This document shows, piece by piece, positions 1 to 8,516 of a stretch of DNA of 64,000 nucleotides (positions within the stretch are counted from its first letter, which is position 1; each line of letters begins with the position of its first letter). Location of the stretch: positions 23,965 through 87,964 of the forward strand of contig CAMNOX010000003.1 in NCBI GenBank assembly GCA_946547305.1, given 5' to 3'. Origin of the DNA: an uncultured Cytophagales bacterium (GTDB taxonomy: Bacteria > Bacteroidota > Bacteroidia > Cytophagales > Amoebophilaceae). Below the pieces are notes generated by a model that worked only from the letters and a program-made list of their open reading frames with translations, had not been told where the DNA came from and ran no database searches. Made by a program: the position numbers and the translations under genes.

Positions 1-882
1 TCTAAATCCCGACACATGAGTACCTCCCTCAATTGTATGAATATTATTTACGTAAGAAATTAAATTTTCAGAATATCCACTATTATATGTCAAAGCTATC
101 TGTACAGGGACATCTGAATCTAATTTTTCGAAATATATAGGTTCCTTTATAATCTTCTCTCTACCACTATCTAAATACTTCACAAACTCAACAAGACCAC
201 CATCAGAATAAAACCTCTTTGACAAATATTGAGATTCATCTGTAAGAACTCTTTTATCGACAATATCGAGTGTAATCCCAGTATTTAAATAAGCTAATTC
301 TCTTAATCTAGCACAAATAGTCTCAAAATTATAAATGGTAGTTTGTTCAAATATAGAATCATCTGGTTTAAAATGTATCTGTGTCCCAGTTTTCTCTCCA
401 CATTCACCTATTTCTTGCACATCTCCTAATGGTTTACCTTTACTATATTTCTGATTATATATCTTACCGTTTCTATAAACAGTTGCCTCAAATTCAATAG
501 ATAAAGCATTAACACAAGACACACCTACTCCATGTAATCCTCCAGAAACTTTATATGACCCTTTATCAAATTTTCCTCCAGCGTGAAGAACGGTCATTAC
601 AACTTCTAACGCAGATTTATGTTCTTTGGGGTGCATATCTACAGGAATACCCCTACCATCATCTAAAACCGTTATAGAATTATCCTCCTCGATAGTCAAT
701 ATAATATTTTTACAATAACCAGCTAAGGCCTCATCTATTGAATTATCTACAACCTCCCAAATTAAATGATGCAGTCCTCTAACCCCAGTATCACCAATAT
801 ACATTGATGGTCTTTTTCTAACAGCCTCTAACCCTTCTAAAACCTGAATATTTTTTGCCGAATAACCGTTCTCGCTAACCAT
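1..882 (-). CDS. gyrB: DNA gyrase subunit B, N-terminal part (gene runs off the left edge)
   Basis: GyrB supplies the ATPase of DNA gyrase, which introduces negative supercoils. The first 294 codons are present and open, starting at the ATG complementary to 880-882. They cover the GHKL ATPase domain and the start of the transducer domain: E43 and N47 in the EVVDNSIDEA helix, the DDGRGIP Mg/ATP loop (about 74-80) and the GGLHGVG lid motif (about 113-119). The GD..V.GLHHL stretch before the helix is typical of GyrB rather than of Bacteroidota ParE. It reads leftward, co-directional with replication if the origin near 18.3 kb is right. The C-terminal half lies outside the window. Confidence 0.95.
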   Translation of the reverse strand, partial: MVSENGYSAKNIQVLEGLEAVRKRPSMYIGDTGVRGLHHLIWEVVDNSIDEALAGYCKNIILTIEEDNSITVLDDGRGIPVDMHPKEHKSALEVVMTVLHAGGKFDKGSYKVSGGLHGVGVSCVNALSIEFEATVYRNGKIYNQKYSKGKPLGDVQEIGECGEKTGTQIHFKPDDSIFEQTTIYNFETICARLRELAYLNTGITLDIVDKRVLTDESQYLSKRFYSDGGLVEFVKYLDSGREKIIKEPIYFEKLDSDVPVQIALTYNSGYSENLISYVNNIHTIEGGTHVSGFR

Positions 883-1000
883 ATATATGGGTTAAAATTC
901 TAAAATTTTAAAACAATTAAAAATACCTTTTTTCTTTAGATACTAACTTGAAATACTAAAATTACATTTCTATCTACTACACAAGCCATAAATAAAATAA

Positions 1001-1798
1001 CTATACCTGCTCTGAATATTTTACTATCTTTTTTATACCCATCGCTGACAATATAATCACGTTAAATGTCAAAAAATAAATAATCAACATCATAATTGGA
1101 TTTAAAAATTGAACATTCATGTTAGTAAAATTAGTAGCTACATGTTCAAAAACAGGCACACCTCCTAGATTCCTATACATCATAAAATCGCATTCAAATA
1201 TAAAATCAATAGGAATTACAACCAACGATACAGCAAAATGAAAAACAAACCCTCTTAAAATTGTTTTATAGTTGACATCTACATAGTTAGTAACAATTAA
1301 TAATAGTCCTACAAATACCATTAAAAAATGCCAAATCATAGAATACAAAGCTCCAAAAGAAAGAAACGGATAACATTTTAAGGCGTTTAAAGATATCATG
1401 GTTGCAACTCCACCAACTACACAACCTGTAGCTAACCATGAATCAGAGTACTCTTTCGTTTTTCCTTTAAAAAATGACGATATTAAACCCGCATACATAA
1501 TGATTGAACAAGTATCCAATGGATATAGCCGACTATTAAATCCACCAATAAATTTTATATCATATATTGTTTCCCATGTAGTTTTTCCAATGTAAAATAA
1601 TATTAAAAATATACTTACTGACATAATTACGTTTGAGACCCTATCCTTTGACAATCTTCTTAGTACAGTTAATGCACTTACTAATAACACCAATGATATT
1701 ATCAAATATACTAATTGTGCTGAGCTCCCAAAATCTTGCCCAGTATAACCAATTATATTGTGTTTATAATCAAAAAAACTATAATCACCACTAAACAT
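1001..1798 (-). CDS. YwaF/TMEM164-like integral membrane protein
   Basis: A 265-residue polytopic protein with about seven hydrophobic segments. The pattern RLYPLDTCSI in the middle and SMIWHFLMVF later resembles the LPLHxC and WH signatures of the YwaF/TMEM164 family (TIGR02206-type), whose role in bacteria is not established. I chose the ATG complementary to 1796-1798; a TTG two codons upstream is also in frame. It sits alone between gyrB and a rhodanese lipoprotein gene, with short AT-rich gaps. The family assignment is by eye and moderately sure; that it is a real membrane protein gene is much surer. Confidence 0.75.
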   Translation of the reverse strand: MFSGDYSFFDYKHNIIGYTGQDFGSSAQLVYLIISLVLLVSALTVLRRLSKDRVSNVIMSVSIFLILFYIGKTTWETIYDIKFIGGFNSRLYPLDTCSIIMYAGLISSFFKGKTKEYSDSWLATGCVVGGVATMISLNALKCYPFLSFGALYSMIWHFLMVFVGLLLIVTNYVDVNYKTILRGFVFHFAVSLVVIPIDFIFECDFMMYRNLGGVPVFEHVATNFTNMNVQFLNPIMMLIIYFLTFNVIILSAMGIKKIVKYSEQV

Positions 1799-1899
1799 AA
1801 CCAATTTATTTTATTCTATATATCTACTCAACCAATAACCACACTTTTAATTTTTAAAATAAAATATAATTTAAAGAAACATTTCTACTTTTAACTGAA

Positions 1900-2298
1900 T
1901 TACGCTACAACTGGGAATTTCGCACCTTTCCATTCTACTATACCACCCCTTAAATTCACTACATTAAATCCATTTTTTTTTAATATGCTCGCTGCCTTCC
2001 TTGACCTAGACCCAGCATGACAATATACAACAATTATATCATCTTTAGAAAATACACGCTTACATTCATCTAAAAAATTATCATTAGATACATCTATATT
2101 TATTGCATTTTCAATATGTCCTCCAGCAAACTCACCATTAGTTCTAACATCCAAAATCTTAACTTTGCTATTTTTTATTAATTCAGAAATTTCTTTAGCA
2201 CCCTCCTCTTTAAAATCATACTTATTACATGAAATAAGGTACATAAAACAACTACATATAACTCCAATAACACAAAACAATAATCCTCTCCTCATCAT
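1900..2298 (-). CDS. Rhodanese-domain lipoprotein
   Basis: A 132-residue protein with a lipoprotein signal peptide (hydrophobic run, lipobox LISC, predicted lipidated C24) followed by a single rhodanese domain. The domain shows the CH2A-like LDVR motif (49-52), GHIENAINI, and the active-site loop CHAGSRS with catalytic C93. Rhodanese domains carry sulfur as a cysteine persulfide; single-domain envelope versions are common in Bacteroidota, but their physiological substrate is usually unknown. Two adjacent ATG codons can start it. No operon partner is obvious. Confidence 0.88.
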   Translation of the reverse strand: MMRRGLLFCVIGVICSCFMYLISCNKYDFKEEGAKEISELIKNSKVKILDVRTNGEFAGGHIENAINIDVSNDNFLDECKRVFSKDDIIVVYCHAGSRSRKAASILKKNGFNVVNLRGGIVEWKGAKFPVVA

Positions 2299-2400
2299 AT
2301 ATGATTATGATATAAATAAAAAATATCAAAAATTTAAATTTTTATCTAACTATCCAAATAAATAATTAATCAACTGCCTAATTATAAAAATAACCTAATT

Positions 2401-3060
2401 TTATTTTAACCACTGTCCTACTTGCTTAGATGTTTCATCACAATATTTTCCATTAAAATAAATGTCTAAAACTGCCTTGAATATATTACATTCACCACTT
2501 CCACCTCTAATACCACTGGTATAAAAGCAACTATCATCAAATGATGCTATCCTTTTTTCTCTCAAATATTTAGAAATAATGTAAAATAACGTCATAGATG
2601 AGAATAGTTTAACATCATCACCAGCAAATATATCTCTTACACATTTTCCTGGATAATAGTTTCTACAATTAAGCACAGCTTTCGTAATCTTTACTAGATT
2701 ATCTCTCAATTGATCATTTTCTAAAAATTCAAAAGCTTCTTCTTTATTTTTTATTGAGTATTTTACATTTTTCTCAGAATACCCTAACCCCTCTATAATC
2801 GGGAAAATATACCACATCCAACAAGTAACTTTTTTTCCATCAGATACCTCCTTAAGCGCCACATCAAATGTTGACCCATCAACACCATTATTTTGTGCAT
2901 TTAAGAACTTGTCAACTAAACCTATATTTTCTTCTTCCACATTATCATCTGAACATTCTGAATTATGAGATCTTACATCAGATTTTTCGTTCCTCTTATT
3001 TGACAGATTACAAGCCAAACAACAATTGTTAATGAATATGAAAAAAAACAAAAGCACCAT
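2401..3060 (-). CDS. Exported DUF1810-family protein (putative lipoprotein)
   Basis: A 219-residue protein with a short hydrophobic leader ending in a lipobox-like CLAC (C17), a hydrophilic acidic linker to about residue 48, then a domain I recognise as DUF1810. Seen: DGKKVTCWMWYIFP (74-87), GLGYSEKNVKYSI, an EAFEFL...L helix, a DIFAGDD..KLFSSMTLF block, and a C-terminal FKAVLDIYFNGK.D..T stretch. These match the family's HWMWFVFPQ..GLG, D..K..SSMTLF and VLD.FF.G..D..T signatures. DUF1810 proteins are normally cytosolic, about 140 residues long and uncharacterised; an added export signal is unusual. It is divergent to the ubiquitin-like repeat gene, with 43 bp between the preferred starts. 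Confidence 0.8.
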   Translation of the reverse strand: MVLLFFFIFINNCCLACNLSNKRNEKSDVRSHNSECSDDNVEEENIGLVDKFLNAQNNGVDGSTFDVALKEVSDGKKVTCWMWYIFPIIEGLGYSEKNVKYSIKNKEEAFEFLENDQLRDNLVKITKAVLNCRNYYPGKCVRDIFAGDDVKLFSSMTLFYIISKYLREKRIASFDDSCFYTSGIRGGSGECNIFKAVLDIYFNGKYCDETSKQVGQWLK

Positions 3061-3103
3061 ACTAAAACATAAAAAAAATATTAATATAATAATAAAAAAA
3101 CAT

Positions 3104-4693
3104 ATGGTAAAACATTGGTGGGAAATTATAACTATTCTAACACTATTAATATTCTACAACACATATGCAAATACAACATTAAAATTTTATGTGAATGATT
3201 TTGAGCTTCTAGAAGATGATGGGAAAACAAATTGGACTTGTACTTACACTACTGTAAAAAATGGGACACTAGATGTAGAAGAATTAAAAAATGATATAGC
3301 CAATATAGCTAATAAAGTAAGAAATTACGGAAACCGAGAAAAAATAAACTGTTTTATTGAGGGAATGATAGGGCCAAATGACCTCATTTTCAGTAAGGCC
3401 GCCATAAAACGAAGTAGTGGAGTACTTGATGATGAATTAAAAATTGAGGAAGATAACAAAATCAATCTAGACAACTATGATAACACAACAATTGAAATTT
3501 ATTACATAACAAAACAAAAGGTAGAAGAAATAAAAAATTTAAAAATCGACCAAATAACTCTCAATGGTGAAAAACTAAATATAGACGAAAACAACTTCCA
3601 ATTCTTTAAGGATATAGAAGAAAAAGAATGTAAAACTTGTACAAAAATAACAGAATATATTGAAAAGCAAACAAAAAATCTTGAAGATGTAAAAACTGCT
3701 ACAAACGGATTTAGAGATGAGGAAATAGATGTAGACTTAAGTATACGTATATACAGCTCATTTGAAATTATAAAAAATACTAAAAACATAGGCCAAAAGG
3801 GAACTGAAATAACAATCAGAATTACTGCACAACATAAAGCATCATACCAAATCAAATATGTTCCGCCAGAAGGAGTAACTCTTAGAGATTACAGAGAAGA
3901 TGAAAACATTTATGTCTTCGACAAGATGGATAGCTTTGGAGAAGACATATGTGTCCCAAAAACTATCTCTGTTAAATACATTGGCAAAAATAATATGAAA
4001 AATAATGACGGCAAAACTGTAAAACAGCAGATCATTCACCAACTCGAAAATATCTACAACGAATATGAAAGTAACCCTGAATTAGATCTTCTAAACAGGA
4101 AACTACATGAGAAAGCAATGGAATATAAGAATAAAATCAATAATGGAAATAATATCAAGCTACCAGCAAGTAAAAACTGGAACACGCTAGAACCAGGAGA
4201 CACAATTGAAGTAGAGTTGTCAGAAAAAAGCGAATTAGTAAAATCATTGATAGTCCCAGTCGAAATTAATCCACCAGAAGGACATCAACTAGCAGGAATA
4301 TTAGGTAAACAAAACACAATATTTGTTACAATAACTGACATAAATAGTATTGATAATAAAGACAATATAAAAGAAGCCCTAAAAAACAAACTATCTGAAA
4401 TGCGAATAGATGTCAATGGTAAAAGATTAGAAATACCTCAAGAAACAATAAATACAGCTATAGATGGAATAGAGTATGATTATGATGGAATGCTAAAAAC
4501 ATGCAATACACAAATTCCAATCGGAGCTGGAGACTTTATAGCTACTAAACAAGAAATCGAACAAAGAGAGCAAAAGAAGCAAAATAAAAATAAAAAACCT
4601 CAACAAATTGGAATGTCAGAAGGTACCGCTAGGTGTTGTGCCTGTTGTAACAAATGTTGTAAATGTAATGGAGGATGCTGTACAGGAGGATAA
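3104..4693 (+). CDS. Exported repeat protein with ubiquitin-like (beta-grasp-like) segments and a Cys/Gly-rich C-terminus
   Basis: A 529-residue protein. I start it at the ATG at 3104, which places a clean signal peptide (MVKHWW then a hydrophobic run to YANT) at the N-terminus; an upstream in-frame ATG at 3026 would overlap the divergent gene. The body repeats a pattern of beta strand, helix, then an NGxxL strand: TTIEIYYIT (128-136) before ITLNGEKLNI (151-160), and NTIFVTITD (404-412), a NIKEALKNKL helix, then RIDVNGKRLEI (434-444). Further strands of the same type are TEITIRITA (234-242) and DTIEVELSE (366-374). This order resembles ubiquitin (helix, then LIFAGKQL). The tail is Cys-rich and ends in Gly-Gly. 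The gene and export signal are secure; the ubiquitin-like fold is my inference. Confidence 0.85.
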   Translation: MVKHWWEIITILTLLIFYNTYANTTLKFYVNDFELLEDDGKTNWTCTYTTVKNGTLDVEELKNDIANIANKVRNYGNREKINCFIEGMIGPNDLIFSKAAIKRSSGVLDDELKIEEDNKINLDNYDNTTIEIYYITKQKVEEIKNLKIDQITLNGEKLNIDENNFQFFKDIEEKECKTCTKITEYIEKQTKNLEDVKTATNGFRDEEIDVDLSIRIYSSFEIIKNTKNIGQKGTEITIRITAQHKASYQIKYVPPEGVTLRDYREDENIYVFDKMDSFGEDICVPKTISVKYIGKNNMKNNDGKTVKQQIIHQLENIYNEYESNPELDLLNRKLHEKAMEYKNKINNGNNIKLPASKNWNTLEPGDTIEVELSEKSELVKSLIVPVEINPPEGHQLAGILGKQNTIFVTITDINSIDNKDNIKEALKNKLSEMRIDVNGKRLEIPQETINTAIDGIEYDYDGMLKTCNTQIPIGAGDFIATKQEIEQREQKKQNKNKKPQQIGMSEGTARCCACCNKCCKCNGGCCTGG

Positions 4694-4781
4694 TTGTAAT
4701 TAAAAACTAGTTTTATTCCATAAAAATCCTACTTTCATCAAAAACAAAAATATTTTATTATACTAAAATAAATTTGAGGAT

Positions 4782-5275
4782 ATGAAAATATTAATAACAA
4801 GACTTAGTACAATCATGCTAATGATATTTAATTATCAATACCTACACTGTAGATGTTGTAAAGAATCTAATAATAATAAAACAAAAAGCACGAGATCTAC
4901 AACCGCAACTAATCCCCCATTTACGCCTCCAGCAACACATCCAGCAAAACCAGATAATCAGGAGACAAAAATAAAATGTGTGAAAAATTCTAAGCCTAAA
5001 GAAATAAACAAAGCCACCCACAAAGGACAAAAACTATCTGTCGGTGAAGATATTGAAGTATCAATAACAAACATCAATGGGAAACAAACATTAATTAAGT
5101 TTAACTCATGTGTAGGGTACAATGATGTAGAAAAACGCTTATAGACAAAACTTTTATGAAGAAAAAGAATAAAATTGTATATAATGGTAAGTTATTAAAA
5201 AATTTAATGAGTAAAGGAGAAACAATAGGGGAAATATATACGGACAAAAGTAAACCTCTGTATATTACTATTTAA
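4782..5275 (+). pseudogene. Frameshifted exported protein with one ubiquitin-like domain
   Basis: Codons from 4782 give a signal peptide (possible lipobox YLHC, then CRCC), a Thr/Pro-rich linker and the start of a beta-grasp-like domain, ending at a stop at 5142-5144. The -1 frame continues without a stop to 5275 and supplies the missing half of the domain. The join is at the A5 run 5131-5135; restoring one A joins the frames as DVEKTLIDKTFMKKKNKIVY. The rebuilt domain reads IEVSITNINGKQTLIKF, helix, IVYNGKLL, then TIGEIYTDKSKPLYITI, which follows ubiquitin's IFVKTLTGKTITLEV, helix, LIFAGKQL, TLSDYNIQKESTLHLVL. It may be a pseudogene, a slippage-dependent gene, or a sequencing error in the A run. 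Confidence 0.7.
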
Positions 5276-5296
5276 TAAAAGTTAATTTACTAAGCT

Positions 5297-6844
5297 ATGA
5301 AAAAACAACTACTATTAATATTATTCTCAACACTCTACACAGTTACACAGTGTGAAACAAGTAATATTTTGCCTGAAAAAGGAGAACCAGGCGGAAATGC
5401 ATGTTACAGCTGCCTAAACAGATGGAAAGGAATCTCCACAGTAATTGGATACATGTTTTGGCCAATCGAAGTCTTTGAAGGCTTCTATAACAAAATTTTC
5501 AGAATTATAGACGATGTAAACGCCAGGAACGAAACTAAGAGAAGGAACAAAGAAAAAGAAAATCTAATCAAAAAATACTACTGTAAAATAGGTGAATTTA
5601 ACAACCCAATTACAAACATATATAAGCTTGACAAATCACTTTCAACCATAGTCGGGCAAAAATATGCTATGAAAATTATAAGAGAATCAGTAATATCTAT
5701 AATACAGAAATATTCAGAATTCGACTTCATGAAGTTAAAAAAACAAAAAGAACTGGAAGAAGGTAAAAAGAATATCAAAGAAAAACTACAAAAACAAAAT
5801 TTAAGTAAAAAGAAAATAAATACTGCAATAAAAGAGTTTGAAGATGAATTCATGTATGAAAACAAAAAGTATCTGCAAAATGGACCTGGATCGACATTTA
5901 TATATTTAGCTGGACCAGCAGGAACAGGTAAAACCGAGACTGCAATGTCATTAGTTCAAAGCATCGCCTTTAACAACAAACCAGCATTTATAATAGATGC
6001 ATCGACATTATTAAGCGGTGATGGAAAACTATCATCACTATTTAAGCCAGTAAAGATACGAACTAAAAAAAGAAACAAAATAATAGTTAAATCAGATTTA
6101 GACACATACATACGAACTGCCATAAGGGGGGTAATTATATTCAATGAAATTGACAAAATACTAGCAGATAATAACTTAGCTAGAGACCTAAACGAAATGT
6201 TAAGAACATTAAAAGACAATAATTACTACATAGGATACGATGGCAAGAAGGTAGACGTTTCAGGATTTATATTCATCTTTACATCAAATGAGAAAATAAG
6301 AAAATCAGAGAAAGACGAAACAGGTTCTATGACAGAAGTTCATTTTGATCCATCACTAAGGACCAGATTCAGAATAATCCCATTCATAAGTTTCGTAAAG
6401 GAAGAATACATTGAATTAATCAGGAGACATTTTGCAGAGGTAAAGAAATCCTTTATAGAAATGTACGAAAAATACAATATCAATATAAACTATGAAAACA
6501 ATATTGAAAACTACTGCGCAGAATATATAATAAATGATGTCACCCTAAGGAATAGAGGTGCACGAAGCATCTACGATGTACTCAGTGACAATCTAAAATC
6601 CAAATTATTTATAACGATAGAAAAATTAAGAGATGAAAACAAGCTAACAGGTAAAAAAATATATATATCCTTTAATGAAATTAACAATGAATTCGTGGTT
6701 AATACAGAAAGTTTCATAAAACACGTAAAGGAGAAAGGGAAACACACAACAAAAAAAATAAAAATAAAAATAAAATACATAATTATATTCATCCTTTTGG
6801 TACTAGCAATAACATACTACATTATGCGACGAAGATGGGGGTAA
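5297..6844 (+). CDS. Exported, membrane-anchored AAA+ ATPase of the Clp/Hsp100 (torsin-like) type
   Basis: A 515-residue protein: N-terminal signal sequence (MKKQLLLILF...), a hydrophobic patch near residues 50-65, one AAA+ module, and a C-terminal transmembrane segment (about 490-510) ending MRRRWG. The module has a Clp-like entry motif VGQKYAMKII, Walker A GPAGTGKT (206-213), Walker B VIIFNEIDK (279-287, with Asn where Asp is usual), sensor 1 FIFTSNEK, Arg fingers in DPSLRTRFR (from 351) and a sensor 2 helix RNRGARSIYDVL as in the ClpB second ring. AAA+ proteins of this group remodel or unfold proteins. An export signal on one is unusual; torsins in the eukaryotic ER are the nearest analogy. 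The Lys-rich stretch before the last helix would favour a cytoplasmic side there, so topology is unsettled. It follows the two ubiquitin-like genes on the same strand. Confidence 0.85.
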   Translation: MKKQLLLILFSTLYTVTQCETSNILPEKGEPGGNACYSCLNRWKGISTVIGYMFWPIEVFEGFYNKIFRIIDDVNARNETKRRNKEKENLIKKYYCKIGEFNNPITNIYKLDKSLSTIVGQKYAMKIIRESVISIIQKYSEFDFMKLKKQKELEEGKKNIKEKLQKQNLSKKKINTAIKEFEDEFMYENKKYLQNGPGSTFIYLAGPAGTGKTETAMSLVQSIAFNNKPAFIIDASTLLSGDGKLSSLFKPVKIRTKKRNKIIVKSDLDTYIRTAIRGVIIFNEIDKILADNNLARDLNEMLRTLKDNNYYIGYDGKKVDVSGFIFIFTSNEKIRKSEKDETGSMTEVHFDPSLRTRFRIIPFISFVKEEYIELIRRHFAEVKKSFIEMYEKYNININYENNIENYCAEYIINDVTLRNRGARSIYDVLSDNLKSKLFITIEKLRDENKLTGKKIYISFNEINNEFVVNTESFIKHVKEKGKHTTKKIKIKIKYIIIFILLVLAITYYIMRRRWG

Positions 6845-6918
6845 ATTAATATAGTGCATTCTAATTTTGTCACAAATAAAAAAAAATATCTTATTTATTT
6901 AATAGCAAAATATTAGTC

Positions 6919-7785
6919 ATGAATAATATAACTATAGTATCATTTTATTGCATTATAGGATTTGCCTTTGGTGCTATTAACAACTCAATCTATAAAATTC
7001 TAAGCAGACTACCAGCAGCAGAGATACTTGCAGGCAGATTTTTCTTCGCAACAATTCTAGTATTACCAATAATTCTAAAAAACATCAAATTACTAAAAAC
7101 CAACAATATAAAAATCCACCTTGCCAAAGGGTTAACCGAACTAATAGCGCTCTCTAGTTACGTAATAGGGTTCAAAATAGTGCCAATATCAAACGGAACA
7201 CTAATTACATTCATAATACCGTTTTGGGCTATCGTATTTTCAAAAATACTACTACATGAAAAGGTAGAATACAGAAGAATCATCTCAACAAGTCTGATAT
7301 TTATAATAATATTAATCACACTTGGAGTAGATAAAATAACGTTAAATACAGGAATCATAGTATTACTAATTGGTACAATATTTAGCGGATTATATGACAC
7401 ACTAAACAGAAAATGTTCAACTTCAGAAAACCACTTAACCTCCATTTTCTACTTCAATTTAGTCATTTTTTCAATGTCTCTACCAATATCAATCCCAACA
7501 CTAATAAGTATCACATATAAAGAGCTATTACTACTAATAGCTCTTGGAATCGGTTCAAACATATTACACATATGTCTAATAAAAGCATCATCACTATCAA
7601 ATGCATCATTTGTCTCAACATTTAGATACCTTGAATTTGTCTACTCAGTAATCATTGGGATTATAGTATTCAATGAAAAACCAAGTCGCAACCTCTATTT
7701 TGCAAGTATTCTGATCCTAATTATACAAATAGTAATGACAATATATGAAAACCGTAATAGCAACCAACAAAAAAGCAAAATTTAA
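6919..7785 (+). CDS. DMT-superfamily (EamA) transporter
   Basis: A 288-residue membrane protein with about ten hydrophobic helices in two homologous halves, the layout of EamA/RhaT-type drug/metabolite transporters. Seen: an N-terminal FGAINNSIYKILSRLPAAEILAGRFFFA segment, shown here only in outline as the family's first two helices, and the matching ISNGTLITFIIPFWAIVF in helices 3-4. Such carriers import or export small metabolites; in intracellular bacteria some take up S-adenosylmethionine, but nothing here fixes the substrate. Its last 41 bp overlap the start of smpB, so the two are probably co-transcribed. Confidence 0.88.
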   Translation: MNNITIVSFYCIIGFAFGAINNSIYKILSRLPAAEILAGRFFFATILVLPIILKNIKLLKTNNIKIHLAKGLTELIALSSYVIGFKIVPISNGTLITFIIPFWAIVFSKILLHEKVEYRRIISTSLIFIIILITLGVDKITLNTGIIVLLIGTIFSGLYDTLNRKCSTSENHLTSIFYFNLVIFSMSLPISIPTLISITYKELLLLIALGIGSNILHICLIKASSLSNASFVSTFRYLEFVYSVIIGIIVFNEKPSRNLYFASILILIIQIVMTIYENRNSNQQKSKI

Positions 7786-8182
7786 CTACTTTCTCATCGA
7801 AGAATATACAGCCGGGATAGTCTTAACAGGAACTGAAATAAAATCAATAAGGGATAAAAAAGCAAATATAAACAACTCATACTGTATAATTATAAACAAT
7901 GAATTATTCATAAAACAAATGTACATAGCCAAATACATATTCGGGAATATATACAACCATGATGAATACAGAGTTAGAAAACTATTACTGAAAAAAAAAG
8001 AACTAATAAAAATAAAAAACAATCTAAACGCAGGAATAACAATTATACCAAAAGAAGTATATATTAGCGAAAGAGGAATAGCAAAAATTACAATATGCCT
8101 CGCAAAAGGTAAAAAAAATTACGATAAAAGAAACGCAATTAAGGAGAGAGAAATACAGCGGAAAATAAAATGTAAAAATTAA
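7745..8182 (+). CDS. smpB: SsrA-binding protein SmpB
   Basis: SmpB binds tmRNA and places it in stalled ribosomes for trans-translation. The 145 residues match the family: ATNKKAKFNYFLIEEYTAGIVLTGTEIKS at the N-terminus (cited in outline), a central ISERGIAKITICLAKGKKNYDKR that binds tmRNA, and a basic C-terminal tail (REIQRKIKCKN). The start at 7745 gives the expected short leader before the conserved NKKA motif, although it lies inside the preceding transporter gene. No tmRNA gene was recognised in this window. Confidence 0.93.
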   Translation: MKTVIATNKKAKFNYFLIEEYTAGIVLTGTEIKSIRDKKANINNSYCIIINNELFIKQMYIAKYIFGNIYNHDEYRVRKLLLKKKELIKIKNNLNAGITIIPKEVYISERGIAKITICLAKGKKNYDKRNAIKEREIQRKIKCKN

Positions 8183-8185
8183 ACG

Positions 8186-8269
8186 TGCATATGAAGGGAC
8201 TCGAACCCTTAAGCTAAAATAAGCACTACCACCTCAAGGTAGCTTGTATACCAATTCCAACACATATGC
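8186..8269 (-). tRNA. tRNA-Leu(GAG)
   Basis: On the minus strand the acceptor GCATATG pairs with CATATGC. The anticodon arm is CTACC-TTGAGGT-GGTAG with anticodon GAG, followed by a long class II variable arm and a T arm AAGGG-TTCGAGT-CCCTT. No encoded CCA. Confidence 0.92.
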
Positions 8270-8297
8270 AATCAATAAAAACAAAATATATAAAAAG

Positions 8298-8369
8298 TTG
8301 TCCAACCAGGATTCGAACCTAGATTACTTGCACCAAAAACGAGCGTGCTGCCGATTGCACCACTGGACA
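8298..8369 (-). tRNA. tRNA-Gln(TTG)
   Basis: On the minus strand the acceptor TGTCCAG pairs with TTGGACA, the D stem is GTGC/GCAC and the anticodon loop TTTTGGT gives TTG. The anticodon stem has one C-A mismatch. The T arm is CTAGG-TTCGAAT-CCTGG. The overall form matches Bacteroidota tRNA-Gln. No encoded CCA. Confidence 0.9.
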
Positions 8370-8516
8370 ATACATGATATCAATTTATGTCTAAACTTTA
8401 TATTCATAAAAACATACATAACTAGTATTTTTTTTGCTTAAACCAACACAAACGAGCTAAATATCAAAAAATAAATTTTTAACAAATACAAATAATATAA
8501 TTAAAGTAAATCGACT

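Noticed and set aside
3026..3103. Longer start for the ubiquitin-like repeat protein
   Set aside because: It would add 26 Lys/Asn-rich residues before the signal peptide and overlap the divergent DUF1810 gene; the ATG at 3104 gives a normal signal peptide.
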